DNA of 64,000 nt from Bin5 sp965221345 (GTDB lineage Bacteria; Chloroflexota; Anaerolineae; Caldilineales; Caldilineaceae), in contig CBDCSD010000002.1 in the NCBI GenBank assembly GCA_965221345.1, forward strand, positions 1,054,001 through 1,118,000, written 5' to 3'. This document shows, piece after piece, positions 28,063 to 35,883 of this stretch (within the stretch, counting starts at the first letter, position 1; each line of letters opens with the position of its first letter). The notes under the pieces are model-generated. The model searched no databases. It was not told the DNA's origin and saw only the letters and a program-made list of their open reading frames with translations. The position numbers and the translations under genes are program-made.

Positions 28063-28719
28063 ATGGAAGACATTGCGATTCTTGAAAGGAAGTTCGTTGA
28101 TAAGAAGGCGGTAGAGTACCGCAGCAGGGGTTATGAAGTAGAGGAAAACTGCCAGCTGGATTTCCTGCCCGGCTACCGTGCTGACCTGGTCGTGCGTAAA
28201 GGTGAGGAAACCCGAGTCATTGAAGTCAAATCCAGGACTTCGTTGGCAAGGTCGCCCAGAATGACAGAGCTGGCGGAAATCCTGTATGAAAAGCCTGGCT
28301 GGAGCTATGATCTGCTGCTCGTAGGCGAACCGGAGAAACTGGAGTCGCCCAAGGGCGCGCAGCCATTTGCCGAAGAGGAGATCCGTCGGCGTCTTGCCGA
28401 ATCGGAGGAAGTTCTTGCGAAGGGTTCGGGCGAGGCCGCCTACTTGTTGGCCTGGTCGGCTTGCGAGGCAGCGATCCGGAATCTGACCGAGACCGCCGAG
28501 ATCTCCATCACGCGCGTTACCACGGGGTCATACATCCTCGATATGGCGGTCATGCACGGCATCATTTCGCGCGAGGACCACGACTATCTGACCGACATGA
28601 TGAAGTATAGAAACGCCATTGCCCACGGATTTGATGTCAACGGATTCAGCGACGAAAAGGTGACTGAGTTGATCGAGGTTGTTGTGCGGCTGCTGGATTC
28701 GGAGCCCGAGCTGGCGTGA
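28063..28719 (+). CDS. PD-(D/E)xK nuclease-like domain joined to a HEPN-like domain
   Basis: 218 residues. The N-terminal half has a nuclease-like core: RADLVV with Asp41, then RVIEVKSRTSL with Glu54 and Lys56, matching REase/AHJR-type folds. The C-terminal half is helical and contains RNAIAHGF (Arg183, His188), the Rx4H motif of HEPN RNases, in the position expected of HEPN helices. AGGGGGTG lies 9 bases before the ATG. It directly follows a decayed restriction-like gene, a context typical of defence genes. A role as a DNA/RNA-cutting defence effector is inferred; no antitoxin partner is evident next to it. Confidence 0.6.
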   Translation: MEDIAILERKFVDKKAVEYRSRGYEVEENCQLDFLPGYRADLVVRKGEETRVIEVKSRTSLARSPRMTELAEILYEKPGWSYDLLLVGEPEKLESPKGAQPFAEEEIRRRLAESEEVLAKGSGEAAYLLAWSACEAAIRNLTETAEISITRVTTGSYILDMAVMHGIISREDHDYLTDMMKYRNAIAHGFDVNGFSDEKVTELIEVVVRLLDSEPELA

Positions 28720-28762
28720 AGGCGGGCGACAGCCGTTTCGGGGCGGCGTAATTCTCGCGCTT

Positions 28763-28781
28763 TTAAGGTTTCACGCCTTAA
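28763..28781. repeat. short inverted repeat TTAAGG-n7-CCTTAA
   Basis: Six-base arms 44 bp after the stop of the nuclease-HEPN gene; may be a weak terminator or a binding site. Confidence 0.4.
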
Positions 28782-28937
28782 CTTTAGTAGGGCACCCCAC
28801 TATTCGAGTAGGTTTCATAGCGGTTGATCTTCATGCCGGGCGGCGAATCCGGCGGCTAAGTTCGCGCGCGGGAAGGAAGGACAGCGCGGGAGGGGCTATA
28901 TTAACGGTAACTTTTAACATGGCCGGAAATTGCTTCC

Positions 28938-28960
28938 ATATTAAAGGCAGCCTTTAATAT
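28938..28960. repeat. 23-bp near-perfect palindrome
   Basis: ATATTAAAGGC, one central A, then GCCTTTAATAT: 11-bp perfect arms. It lies in AT-rich non-coding DNA between the nuclease-HEPN gene and IS remnants. It could be an operator or a protein-binding site. Confidence 0.8.
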
Positions 28961-28990
28961 AGAGGTATAAATGTGCTATAGGGCCTTATG

Positions 28991-29105
28991 CTAGTTGGGA
29001 AAGGCCAGTTTCCTGATTTAAAGGTAGTCATGTTCGCCCAACAGGCGGTTGATGTAAATGCAGAAGGTATGTGCAGTCAACTTGGTGTATAGGCGTATAC
29101 ATAGA
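28991..29105 (-). pseudogene. IS982-like transposase, C-terminal remnant
   Basis: On the minus strand the frame reads KLTAHTFCIYINRLLGEHDY, L, a TAA, then IRKLAFPN and a stop. The family normally ends LLGxxDFLQIKxLAFP, so the TAA replaces a CAA glutamine codon. The same ending occurs, with the Gln intact, at 31.9 kb. Confidence 0.7.
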
Positions 29106-29126
29106 CCTCTGAAAGAGTGAGCGTGG

Positions 29127-29240
29127 TTAGGGCTCGTTGACATTTCGGTCGAGCCAGATGAGTGAAGCGGCAAGATGCAGGAAAGCCATATATCGACGTG
29201 CAAGTCATTTATGCCGAGTGAAAGTGCGTCTAAACCATAC
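29127..29240 (-). pseudogene. transposase C-terminal remnant, family unclear
   Basis: Minus-strand frame with RRTFTRHK, an in-frame TGA, then LARRYMAFLHLAASLIWLDR NVNEP and a TAA stop (29127-29129). The HLAASLIWL end resembles the tail of IS5-type transposases. It abuts the IS982 tail, so two elements have been joined by rearrangement. Confidence 0.45.
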
Positions 29241-29269
29241 TAAAGTGTCACGCCAAGAGGAGCAATCGA

Positions 29270-29392
29270 ATGGTAGCGCACTCTGACGACTTCTGTCTAT
29301 GGGTGTATATGGTCGTTGATGACGTGTTCAAGGAAGTAGAAAAACATGTGAGTCGACCGGGGCCCGCGCCGGTCTGTTGCTTAACTGCTTGA
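29270..29392 (+). pseudogene. IS982-like transposase, N-terminal remnant
   Basis: Starts with ATG behind GAGGAG and reads DDFCLWVYMVVDDVFKEVEK, then HVSRPGPAPVCCLTA and a stop at codon 41. The FCLxVYxVVDD and RPGPAP pattern is the beginning of an IS982-like transposase; the rest is absent. Confidence 0.55.
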
Positions 29393-29762
29393 ACAGCCCG
29401 ATGTAGTCTGTCAGCAACCCAACTATAGCATGTTTGCAGGTCCTGTCATGCTCGATGGGCGCGATCTGCTTGTCCGATTTGGCTACTGCATGCGTGGTTG
29501 CACTCTACCAAGCGACAAATGGCGCCAAACGGGCGCACAAAGACATCTGATCTGTAGCTGCACCGCCACGGGCTGGGCGATTGACTCCATCAGAAACCTG
29601 ACCTCGCGGCCCAGTCTTCTTAGGGGCAAGCTTAGTCCAGGACAAGACCGTGGGCGTCCATGCTGACCAAAATTCAAATTGAGGCGCGCCCGGTCTGAAT
29701 CTGCCTGTATCGAGGGGTTGTTCCTGCAAGGAGGACGAAAAGGATGTTGAGATGGAGCGACA
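29393..29762. other. intergenic region without recognisable genes
   Basis: 370 bp between the IS remnant and vapC. Open frames here lack codon bias, start sites and recognisable motifs. Confidence 0.4.
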
Positions 29763-30206
29763 CTACAGCCCGTCTGGACGCAGTGGATGCTGCCATCGAA
29801 GTCCTGGGAATCGGCCGAAATCGGAGTCGGTCGAAACCATGGTGCAGCCGTTTTCGACTGCAATCGCCGCGTGCTGGGCGTCAGCGACCAGCTTCCCGGT
29901 AGCTCGGGACTCACGGCACAACCGTTCGAATATGTCCAAATGATCGGGACCTGGACCGACGATGCGCGCGGTCGGGCGTTCCACGAGCGAGGAGATGAAT
30001 GCGAAGGACTGGTCGAGAGTGGATGGGGGGTCGAAGACTCGCGGATTAGTTACGATGCGGACGAAGCCGGCCAGAACGAGGACGGAGAGGGCGAAGGGTT
30101 CCGGTCCTGTCGCCAGACGAGTGACCCACGTTGCATACTCGGGGTGTTCGGGAACGGAGTCCTCGATGTGGGCATATATCAGAACATTTACGTCGGGAAG
30201 CAGCAT
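29763..30206 (-). CDS. vapC: VapC-type PIN-domain toxin
   Basis: 147 residues. PIN RNase signatures: LLPDVNVLIYAH with Asp5, KLVADAQHAAIA and TMVSTDSDFGRF with the later acidic residues that bind Mg. VapC toxins cleave tRNA or rRNA and are held inactive by the antitoxin. It is the second gene of a two-gene operon, six bases after vapB. The C-terminal FPGLRWQHPL is usual for a large subgroup of bacterial PIN toxins. Confidence 0.92.
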   Translation of the reverse strand: MLLPDVNVLIYAHIEDSVPEHPEYATWVTRLATGPEPFALSVLVLAGFVRIVTNPRVFDPPSTLDQSFAFISSLVERPTARIVGPGPDHLDIFERLCRESRATGKLVADAQHAAIAVENGCTMVSTDSDFGRFPGLRWQHPLRPDGL

Positions 30207-30212
30207 CCCGAG

Positions 30213-30470
30213 TCACCGACTCCCTTGCCCGAACCGGGCTTCGTCATCCTGTGCGTCGAGCGCCCTCGGTCGGTCGAGATCGATTCCCGGGCGGGGGTGT
30301 GCGCCCCGCACGGTCACCAGCCGGAAGGGAGGCGACTCCGACGGTTCGCGACGCTTCAGAGCGTCATCCAACGTTTTGGCGATAAAGGAGCTGACGCTGA
30401 TGCCGCGGGCTTCGGCTGCGCGACGCACCTGCTTGGCAAGCTGGTCGTCAAGGGAAATAGTGGTTCTCAT
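30213..30470 (-). CDS. vapB: ribbon-helix-helix antitoxin (VapB-type)
   Basis: 85 residues. The N-terminal MRTTISLDDQLAKQVRRAAE and RGISVSSFIAKTLDDAL form a CopG/Arc ribbon-helix-helix, a DNA-binding dimer; the C-terminal PRPGIDLDRPRALDAQDDEA would wrap and neutralise the PIN toxin. The gene starts right at the predicted transcription start (see the promoter), so its mRNA may lack a leader, and no Shine-Dalgarno is seen. Confidence 0.9.
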   Translation of the reverse strand: MRTTISLDDQLAKQVRRAAEARGISVSSFIAKTLDDALKRREPSESPPFRLVTVRGAHPRPGIDLDRPRALDAQDDEARFGQGSR

Positions 30471-30507
30471 GATGCATTAGCATAACATTTCTTCATCAAT
30501 GCATCAA
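30471..30507 (-). promoter_or_regulatory. vapBC promoter with overlapping inverted-repeat operator
   Basis: On the minus strand TTGATG (30502-30507), a 17-bp spacer and TATGCT (30479-30484) form a good sigma70 promoter eight bases before the vapB ATG. GATGCAT (30471-30477) and ATGCATC (30499-30505) are inverted copies that overlap both ends of it, as expected for autoregulation by a ribbon-helix-helix antitoxin. Confidence 0.65.
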
Positions 30508-30612
30508 TACTGCCAGGACGGAGGGACGCAGTCCACATTTGGGGTGGGAATAGTCTGGCGGGAAATTCATGCCAGCGGTGGCTGAAATTGTTTACCGGCT
30601 TTGGGAGAGACG

Positions 30613-30697
30613 CAGGGCAGGTGCTAGGCCTGGCCTTACCGTGGGGTCCGTTGATTGGGGGGGCACAGGGCAGGCACAAGGCCTGCCCCTACCGGAC
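30613..30697. repeat. two hairpin-forming GGGCAGG...CCTGCCC repeat copies
   Basis: GGGCAGG-CACAAGG-CCTGCCC at 30668-30688 is a clear hairpin; a diverged copy with GGGCAGGTGCTAGGCCTGGCC lies 53 bp upstream. Both continue into TACCG. This looks like a dispersed palindromic repeat near the end of nfo. Confidence 0.55.
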
Positions 30698-30782
30698 CGG
30701 TGAGGGGAAAAGTGAGGGCGGCGCGATGGGCCGCGGGAAGCCATGGTTGCATTGACCGTACAGTCGACGCGGGGCGTGTCTT

Positions 30783-31688
30783 TTAGGGAGCGTTGCGGGG
30801 GCGCAGACCTTCGGGCAGGCGGCTTGGGTCGGTTACGAGGTCGGCCAGTGCGCGCAGGTTTTGCTCGTCTTTGCCGTCGCCGTCTTCCTTTTTGGGTGTC
30901 TCGAGGAGCATGGGCACGCCGTCCCAGCGCAGGTCGTTGAGGATGTGGCGGAAGCCTTCTACGCCCACATAACCTTCGCCAATGTGCGCGTGGCGGTCTT
31001 TGCGGCTGCCGTGATCATTTGAGCTGTCGTTGAAGTGCCAGCAGCCGACTCTTTCGATACCGACTGTCTCCCCGATCTCCGCCATCATGGCCTCGTAGCC
31101 CTCCTCGGTGCGAAAGTCGTAGCCGGCGGCCAGTGCGTGGCAGGTGTCGAGACAGACGCCCACGCGCTCCTTTTCCTCCACCAGTTCGATAATCTGGGCG
31201 AGTTGGGCGAAGGTGTAGCCCAAGGCGGTTCCCTGCCCGGCCATCAACTCCAGCAGGGTGCTTACGCCGGTGCAATCGGGCAGTTGGGCGTGGATGCGGT
31301 TGAGGGCAGCGGCGATGCGCTGCAAACCGGCCTCCTCGCCGCTGCCGGTGTGGGCGCCGGGATGGAGAACCACGTGCCGGATTCCGTAGGCGTGGGCGCG
31401 CTCCAACTCATCGGCAAAGGCGGCGATGCTCTTCTCCCACAGCGGATCTTTGGGCGAGGCCAGGTTGATGAGATAGGAGGCGTGGCTGACGGCGTAGGCG
31501 ACGCCGCTGTCGGGCATCTGCTCGTTCCAGCGGGAGACGTCCTCTTCTTTCACCTGCGGGCCTGCCCACTGGCGGTTGCTTTTCATAAAGACCTGGACCG
31601 CGTTGCTTTGCACGTCGGCGGCGGCATCGAGGGCGTTGCTGACGCCGCCGGCGATTGACATGTGCGCGCCGAGTTTGAGTCCTGACAT
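30783..31688 (-). CDS. nfo: endonuclease IV (apurinic/apyrimidinic endonuclease)
   Basis: 301 residues, normal length. It cuts the backbone at abasic sites in base-excision repair using three zinc ions. Family signatures: LGAHMSIAGGVSNAL, VFMKSNRQW, VLHPGAH, VCLDTCHALAAGYDF, and HFNDSSNDHGSRKDRHAHIGEG, which supply most metal ligands, then LLETPKK with the final Glu. It stands alone; the upstream region (31689-31856) has no clear promoter. Confidence 0.96.
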   Translation of the reverse strand: MSGLKLGAHMSIAGGVSNALDAAADVQSNAVQVFMKSNRQWAGPQVKEEDVSRWNEQMPDSGVAYAVSHASYLINLASPKDPLWEKSIAAFADELERAHAYGIRHVVLHPGAHTGSGEEAGLQRIAAALNRIHAQLPDCTGVSTLLELMAGQGTALGYTFAQLAQIIELVEEKERVGVCLDTCHALAAGYDFRTEEGYEAMMAEIGETVGIERVGCWHFNDSSNDHGSRKDRHAHIGEGYVGVEGFRHILNDLRWDGVPMLLETPKKEDGDGKDEQNLRALADLVTDPSRLPEGLRPRNAP

Positions 31689-31856
31689 AGGGGTGCCTCC
31701 GGAAGGGCCGTTCCTGGTAGTGGGTAGGGGGTTTCTGGTTCTCAGCAGCGCCGGCGAATCTCAGCGCCGTTATAAGACCTGAGAACGGGAAACTGATTCT
31801 ACACTCTCAACTGGTTTCTGCTATTCTACCGGATGCGTTCAGATGCGGTCAAAGTC

Positions 31857-31898
31857 AGTGGTCAGTGGATAGTGGTCAGTGGATAGTGGTCAGTGGGG
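31857..31898 (+). repeat. heptanucleotide tandem array (AGTGGTC/AGTGGAT)n
   Basis: Six units alternating TCAGTGG and ATAGTGG, ending at the edge of an IS982 remnant. Confidence 0.9.
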
Positions 31899-31905
31899 CC
31901 TGACG

Positions 31906-32194
31906 CTAGTTGGGAAAGGCCAGTTTCTTGATTTGAAGATAGTCATCTTCTTAGAGGAGACGTGGACATAATTGGCCCCATAAGCAAGCCAGTCGCCGCG
32001 CGATTGCGGCGCCAGATGGAACTGAACCACCGGAATGGGCAGGCTATCGACTACACACTGCTCGTCCCACATAAGGTCCATTCCAGCCAACATCATGCGC
32101 CGCATCTCGTTGATTATCCGCATCAAGTTAGGTCGTCGCCGATTGAAACGGCTCTGCTCCGGCAAGATCGGAAACTTATCCTGATATGCCTGCA
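31906..32194 (-). pseudogene. IS982-like transposase with internal deletion
   Basis: Minus-strand frame reads FPILPEQSRFNRRRPNLMRI, DEQCVVDSLPIPVVQFHLAP and GDWLAYGANYVHVSSKK, the N-terminal half of the DDE domain, and then jumps into DDYLQIKKLAFPN, the family's last residues, in another frame. About 100 residues in between, including the later catalytic positions, have been deleted. Confidence 0.7.
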
Positions 32195-32266
32195 TATGGC
32201 GCAGCGCCAAATACGGAAACATCTATCTCAACCAGTATGACTCAGTGCGCCAACTGCAAGTCGGAG
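32194..32266 (+). pseudogene. IS3 transposase fragment
   Basis: Reads WRSAKYGNIYLNQYDSVRQL and matches the IS3 remnant at about 17.1 kb (WRSVKYENIYLNQYDSVHQL) over about 70 bp with only a few differences. The two derive from the same or closely related elements. Confidence 0.8.
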
Positions 32267-32424
32267 TGACCGCCCATTTCGACCTCTGCAGCATCGACAA
32301 TTCAGAGTATTATGACTGGTGTGATAACAGCTTTGATGACTACAGCCTTGTTGGATATAGAAGCCTATATTCGCCGGTGGCGCGGCTAAGCGTGTTACCC
32401 ACGCCAGTGACCAGAGGAGCAAGT

Positions 32425-32748
32425 ATGAGTAGAGTCATGTTCGTTGCCTTGCTAATCGCTCTGATCATCGGATGTACAAGCGGCAGTTTCATAGCCAGCT
32501 ACTATCTCAATTCCATCTGGTTCACTGTCGCAGAGCCGTATGTGTACCCCTGCAAGACCCTATTCGGCTTTAACGCATGTGTGGAGTTTCCGCATGACGC
32601 GGAACGGGGCGAAACGGCAATGTGGATTTACAGTTGGCCGGGCATAAACCCCAATCACATACATTACCAGCCGACGAGGAGTTGCGTAGCCGAGTTCCTC
32701 TACCATGATCCTTTGCCCGCGGGAACGTTGAGGGGAGGACAGCAATGA
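32425..32748 (+). CDS. small membrane-anchored protein, first of a paralogous pair
   Basis: 107 residues with one N-terminal membrane segment (VMFVALLIALIIGCTSGSFIA) and an exported domain containing VYPCKTLFGFNACVEFP, MWIYSWPG and SCVAEFLYHDPLP. AGAGGAG lies about eight bases before the ATG. Its stop overlaps the next gene by four bases (ATGA), so both are translated together. The second protein has the same layout with a WWHGWP and CLRDILFFDRLP counterpart. Three extracytoplasmic cysteines are shared. No known family; function unknown. Confidence 0.6.
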   Translation: MSRVMFVALLIALIIGCTSGSFIASYYLNSIWFTVAEPYVYPCKTLFGFNACVEFPHDAERGETAMWIYSWPGINPNHIHYQPTRSCVAEFLYHDPLPAGTLRGGQQ

Positions 32749-33062
32749 TTAAACCTCGTGTCTTAGTGGCGACCGTGTTGCTCAGCCTCATTCTCGGTTG
32801 GATAGGGGGACGACGCTATTTCTCTTACGTGCTTTTTGTGGGCATTGAGCCCTCGCTCGTCCCATGCCCGTATGCGGACGAGCCAGAGGACCACCTGACT
32901 TGCGTCTACAGGCCAAATGAGCCTGCGCCTGACATCGCAGTCTGGTGGCACGGATGGCCGACGCCAGAAGGGCAGAGTCCGGTTCCACAGCTAAGCGGCA
33001 ACTGCCTGCGCGACATTCTCTTTTTCGACCGTCTTCCACCGCCACAATCCGCATCGCGTTGA
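32745..33062 (+). CDS. small membrane-anchored protein, second of a paralogous pair
   Basis: 105 residues: N-terminal membrane segment (VLVATVLLSLILGWIGG), then LVPCPYADEPEDHLTCVYRP, IAVWWHGWPTPEG and NCLRDILFFDRLPPP. It matches the preceding protein in layout and in the W-x(2-3)-WP and C-LxxxLxxxDxLP blocks, so the two arose by tandem duplication. It shares an ATGA overlap with its partner and is followed by a broken lipoprotein gene. Function unknown. Confidence 0.6.
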   Translation: MIKPRVLVATVLLSLILGWIGGRRYFSYVLFVGIEPSLVPCPYADEPEDHLTCVYRPNEPAPDIAVWWHGWPTPEGQSPVPQLSGNCLRDILFFDRLPPPQSASR

Positions 33063-33104
33063 CCGTTTCCAAACTTTCTGTCCAGATCAGGTGGAGAAAT
33101 CACC

Positions 33105-33422
33105 GTGTTGAGAACAGTTGCGGTCGCACTACTGACAGTAGCGTTCACCGCCTGCGTACCCATCCCCACAGCACCATGACAGATTCCTCCACCAGAGACG
33201 AAGGGCGGGCTGTCTGATCTCGCAAGCGTCTTTGTAAAGTGGGACGAGCACCCTGACGCAAGGGAGTACATGGATCTGATGTTGGAATTTGAAGGGTGCG
33301 TATGGCACGTGATGGAAGAGTCAGATGAGGCCAATTTCTCTGACGAGGAGATAGCCGTTATGATCATCTACACTGTCGGCGAGATCAGAACGGCAGCATT
33401 GTCAGAACGCCATAGTGGATAG
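33105..33422 (+). pseudogene. lipoprotein gene with an in-frame UGA
   Basis: From a GTG behind GTGGAG the frame reads LRTVAVALLTVAFTACVPIP, a signal peptide with a TAC lipobox, then TAP, TGA (33177-33179), and continues QIPPPETKGGLSDLASVFVK and 60 more codons of acidic sequence to TAG. Either the gene is dead or only a 24-residue peptide is made. It follows the paralogous pair, so the three formed an operon. No conserved Cys or Sec context supports UGA recoding here. Confidence 0.5.
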
Positions 33423-33504
33423 TGGCGGTTTGGGATCTAAGGTGCGGCTGATCTGCATGGTCGCGAGTTGAATTTGGCTGGGTAGTTACACGAGAGGAAA
33501 GATT

Positions 33505-34920
33505 GTGATACATGAATCCGTCTATGAACTGCGCCAGGATCTGAAAGGCGCGGCGGGCATTGACGAAAACGGGCGCGTCGAGTTGCTGGACGCAGAAAAG
33601 CTACGCTGCGATGTGATTGATACTCTGGTGCGGGATGCTGTTTTCGGCACTTTTCCCGTGAAGACGTTCAGCCGCTGGCTGATCTGGGAACTGGGCCAGT
33701 TGATGGGCGCGTGCCCGGCGAGCATTCACGAGTTTTACATTGCCAGGGCGGCGGATGCGTGGTCGAACCGCACTGTACCAGCGATGAATATGCGGTTTTC
33801 GACGTACGAGGCGGGGCGGGCTGCTTATCGCGCGGCGCAGCGTACGCAGACCGGCGCGTTCATTTTTGAGATCGCGCGCAGCGAGATGGGTTACACGTTC
33901 CAGGAACCGGCCGAGTTTTCGGCTGTCCTCATCGCCGGGGCTATTAAAGAGGGGTACCGGGGGCCAATCTTCATTCAGGGCGACCATTTTCAGGTGGACG
34001 GCAAGAAGTATAGTAACGACCCGGAAGGCGCGGTGAACGAGGTGAAAGCGCTGGCGAAGAAGGCGGTGGCAGCCGGTTACTGGAACATCGATATCGATAC
34101 GAGCACGCTGGTGACGCTGGCGCCGCCATCGCTGGACGAGCAGCAGCGGGACAACTACCTGCGCTCGGCCATGCTCACCAAGTTCATTCGCGAACTGGAG
34201 CCGGAGGGCGTCACCATCAGCCTGGGCGGCGAGATCGGCGAAGTCGGCGAAAAGAACTCGACTGTGCCGGAGTTGGACGCGTATGTTCACGGCTACAAGT
34301 CTGCGCTGGGCGAACTGGGCGATTACGCCGGGTTGAGCAAGATCAGTGTGGCAACGGGCACAGCCCACGGCGGTATTCTGCTGCCGGACGGCAGCCAGGC
34401 CGAGGTGGCGGTGGATTTCGATACGCTCAGTGACCTGGGCGAGCGCGCCCGCTTTCATGGTTCCGGCGGCGCGGTCCAGCATGGCGCCAGCACGCTGCCG
34501 GATGAAATGTTCAACAACTTTCCCGAGACGCAGACGATTGAGATCCACCTGGCGACCGGATTCACGAACACATTCCTGGATCATCCCGGTCTGCCCGAAT
34601 CGTTGCGCAAGGAGATGTACGCGCATCTGGACGCGCACCACGCGGACGAGCGCGGCGCCAACGATTCCGACTTCGTCTTTCATCTGAAGACGCGCAAGAA
34701 GGCGCTGGGGCCGTTCAAACCGGAGCTGTGGGGGCTGCCGCGCGAGCGGGAGGAGGCGATCTTCGCGGGTGTCGAAGATCACTACGCCTACTTCTATGAG
34801 AAACTGAATGTCGCGGGCACGCGTAAACTGGTCGATCAGATCGTTACGCCGGTTGCTCATCATAAGTCGATGCCGGTTCTGGGGCGGGGTGCGGGGGACG
34901 ATCAAGGACTGGCCGACTGA
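33505..34920 (+). CDS. class II fructose-bisphosphate aldolase-like protein
   Basis: 471 residues, longer than the common 280-350. Zinc aldolase motifs are visible: IFIQGDHFQVD, DIDTSTLVTL, LGGEIGEVGEKNST, ISVATGTAHGG and ARFHGSGGAVQHGAS, the last binding phosphate. An N-terminal region of about 110 residues is additional and the C-terminus extends past the barrel. The normal reaction is reversible cleavage of a ketose 1,6-bisphosphate or 1-phosphate; the exact substrate cannot be told. GTG start behind GAGGAAA. It stands alone before a heptamer array. Confidence 0.8.
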   Translation: MIHESVYELRQDLKGAAGIDENGRVELLDAEKLRCDVIDTLVRDAVFGTFPVKTFSRWLIWELGQLMGACPASIHEFYIARAADAWSNRTVPAMNMRFSTYEAGRAAYRAAQRTQTGAFIFEIARSEMGYTFQEPAEFSAVLIAGAIKEGYRGPIFIQGDHFQVDGKKYSNDPEGAVNEVKALAKKAVAAGYWNIDIDTSTLVTLAPPSLDEQQRDNYLRSAMLTKFIRELEPEGVTISLGGEIGEVGEKNSTVPELDAYVHGYKSALGELGDYAGLSKISVATGTAHGGILLPDGSQAEVAVDFDTLSDLGERARFHGSGGAVQHGASTLPDEMFNNFPETQTIEIHLATGFTNTFLDHPGLPESLRKEMYAHLDAHHADERGANDSDFVFHLKTRKKALGPFKPELWGLPREREEAIFAGVEDHYAYFYEKLNVAGTRKLVDQIVTPVAHHKSMPVLGRGAGDDQGLAD

Positions 34921-34927
34921 GAAGGGC

Positions 34928-34977
34928 AGTGGTCGGTGGTCAGTGGTTAGTGGTCAGTGGTCAGTGGTCAGTGGCCA
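34928..34977 (+). repeat. heptanucleotide tandem array (GTGGTCA)n
   Basis: About seven units of CAGTGGT/CGGTGGT/TAGTGGT just after the aldolase stop codon. Confidence 0.9.
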
Positions 34978-35038
34978 GCAAGACCTGCCAGCCAGCGGCG
35001 ACGAAACACTTCTGGTACCGGCCACAGAATACTTGCAT

Positions 35039-35815
35039 ATGCTGCTCGCTCTTGATGTCGCCTCCTCAATCTGTACAGTTTCCCTTTACGACCCGGCGAG
35101 CGATACGGTGCTGGCGGAACGGGTTTGGCTGTCGCGGCGGCGTCAGACGGAGGAGACGCTGCCGGCGGCGGCGGACGCGCTGGCGCAGGCCGGCGCGGCG
35201 GTGGACAACATCCGTTTTCTGGCGGTGACGACCGGGCCGGGCAGTTTTACCGGTGTGCGGATCGGCATCAGTGTTGTCAAGGGCATTGCGCTGGGACTGC
35301 CGCAGCCGCCCCAGCTTATCGGTCTGCCGGTGTTGAGTGTGACGGCGGCGCGGTTCGTGCCGCTGGCAGCCGGGAGGGCGGTCGTGTGGCCGCTGTTGCA
35401 GGCAGGGCGGGGCCGTTTCAACTGGGCAGCGGCGCCGGCTGATGATCCGCTGTGGCTGCCCTCCGCGGCTGAACACTGTGCGGGGCAGGTTGAGGCGCTG
35501 GTTGCGGCGCTGCGGGCCGAGGAGCGTCCGGTGTGGCTGGTGGGCGAGTTGAGCGATGCCCTGCGACAGGCTGTGCAGGGGTTGACCCATGTGCGCTGCA
35601 TCGATCCGGCCGTTGATATTGATCTGCCGGAGCAGGGCAAGAGCGCGGTCGGTTTCCCTGAAGGCGCGGTGGATGCTCCGGATAGCCGCGAGCAGGCCAA
35701 CATGACCCAGACGCGGGGAGAAGTTCTGGCCCGCCTGGCGCTGCGCCACCTGCGCGCCGGCTCCCCGGCACTAAGCGGGCCGTTGCAGCCACTCTATTTA
35801 CGCCCACCGCAGTAG
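35039..35815 (+). CDS. tsaB: tRNA threonylcarbamoyladenosine biosynthesis protein TsaB
   Basis: 258 residues. It begins MLLALDVASSICTVSLYD and has the family motif TTGPGSFTGVRIGISVVKGI, typical of the TsaB pseudo-ASKHA fold. TsaB works with TsaD and TsaE to form t6A at position 37 of tRNAs reading ANN codons. TsaD is not in the window. It is followed after 68 bp by rimI, a neighbour pairing common in many bacteria. The ATG at 35039 is chosen because the first strand starts there; the upstream extension lies in a heptamer array. Confidence 0.93.
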   Translation: MLLALDVASSICTVSLYDPASDTVLAERVWLSRRRQTEETLPAAADALAQAGAAVDNIRFLAVTTGPGSFTGVRIGISVVKGIALGLPQPPQLIGLPVLSVTAARFVPLAAGRAVVWPLLQAGRGRFNWAAAPADDPLWLPSAAEHCAGQVEALVAALRAEERPVWLVGELSDALRQAVQGLTHVRCIDPAVDIDLPEQGKSAVGFPEGAVDAPDSREQANMTQTRGEVLARLALRHLRAGSPALSGPLQPLYLRPPQ

Positions 35816-35883
35816 TCAGCGACCAATGGTCAGTTACAGATTCCCACGAGTGCAAGGGAGCCGATGGTGTATGCTTGTGTACG

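Noticed and set aside
33177..33179. UGA in the lipoprotein frame as a selenocysteine codon
   Set aside because: Position is in a proline-rich linker with no catalytic Cys equivalent and no convincing hairpin at SECIS distance.
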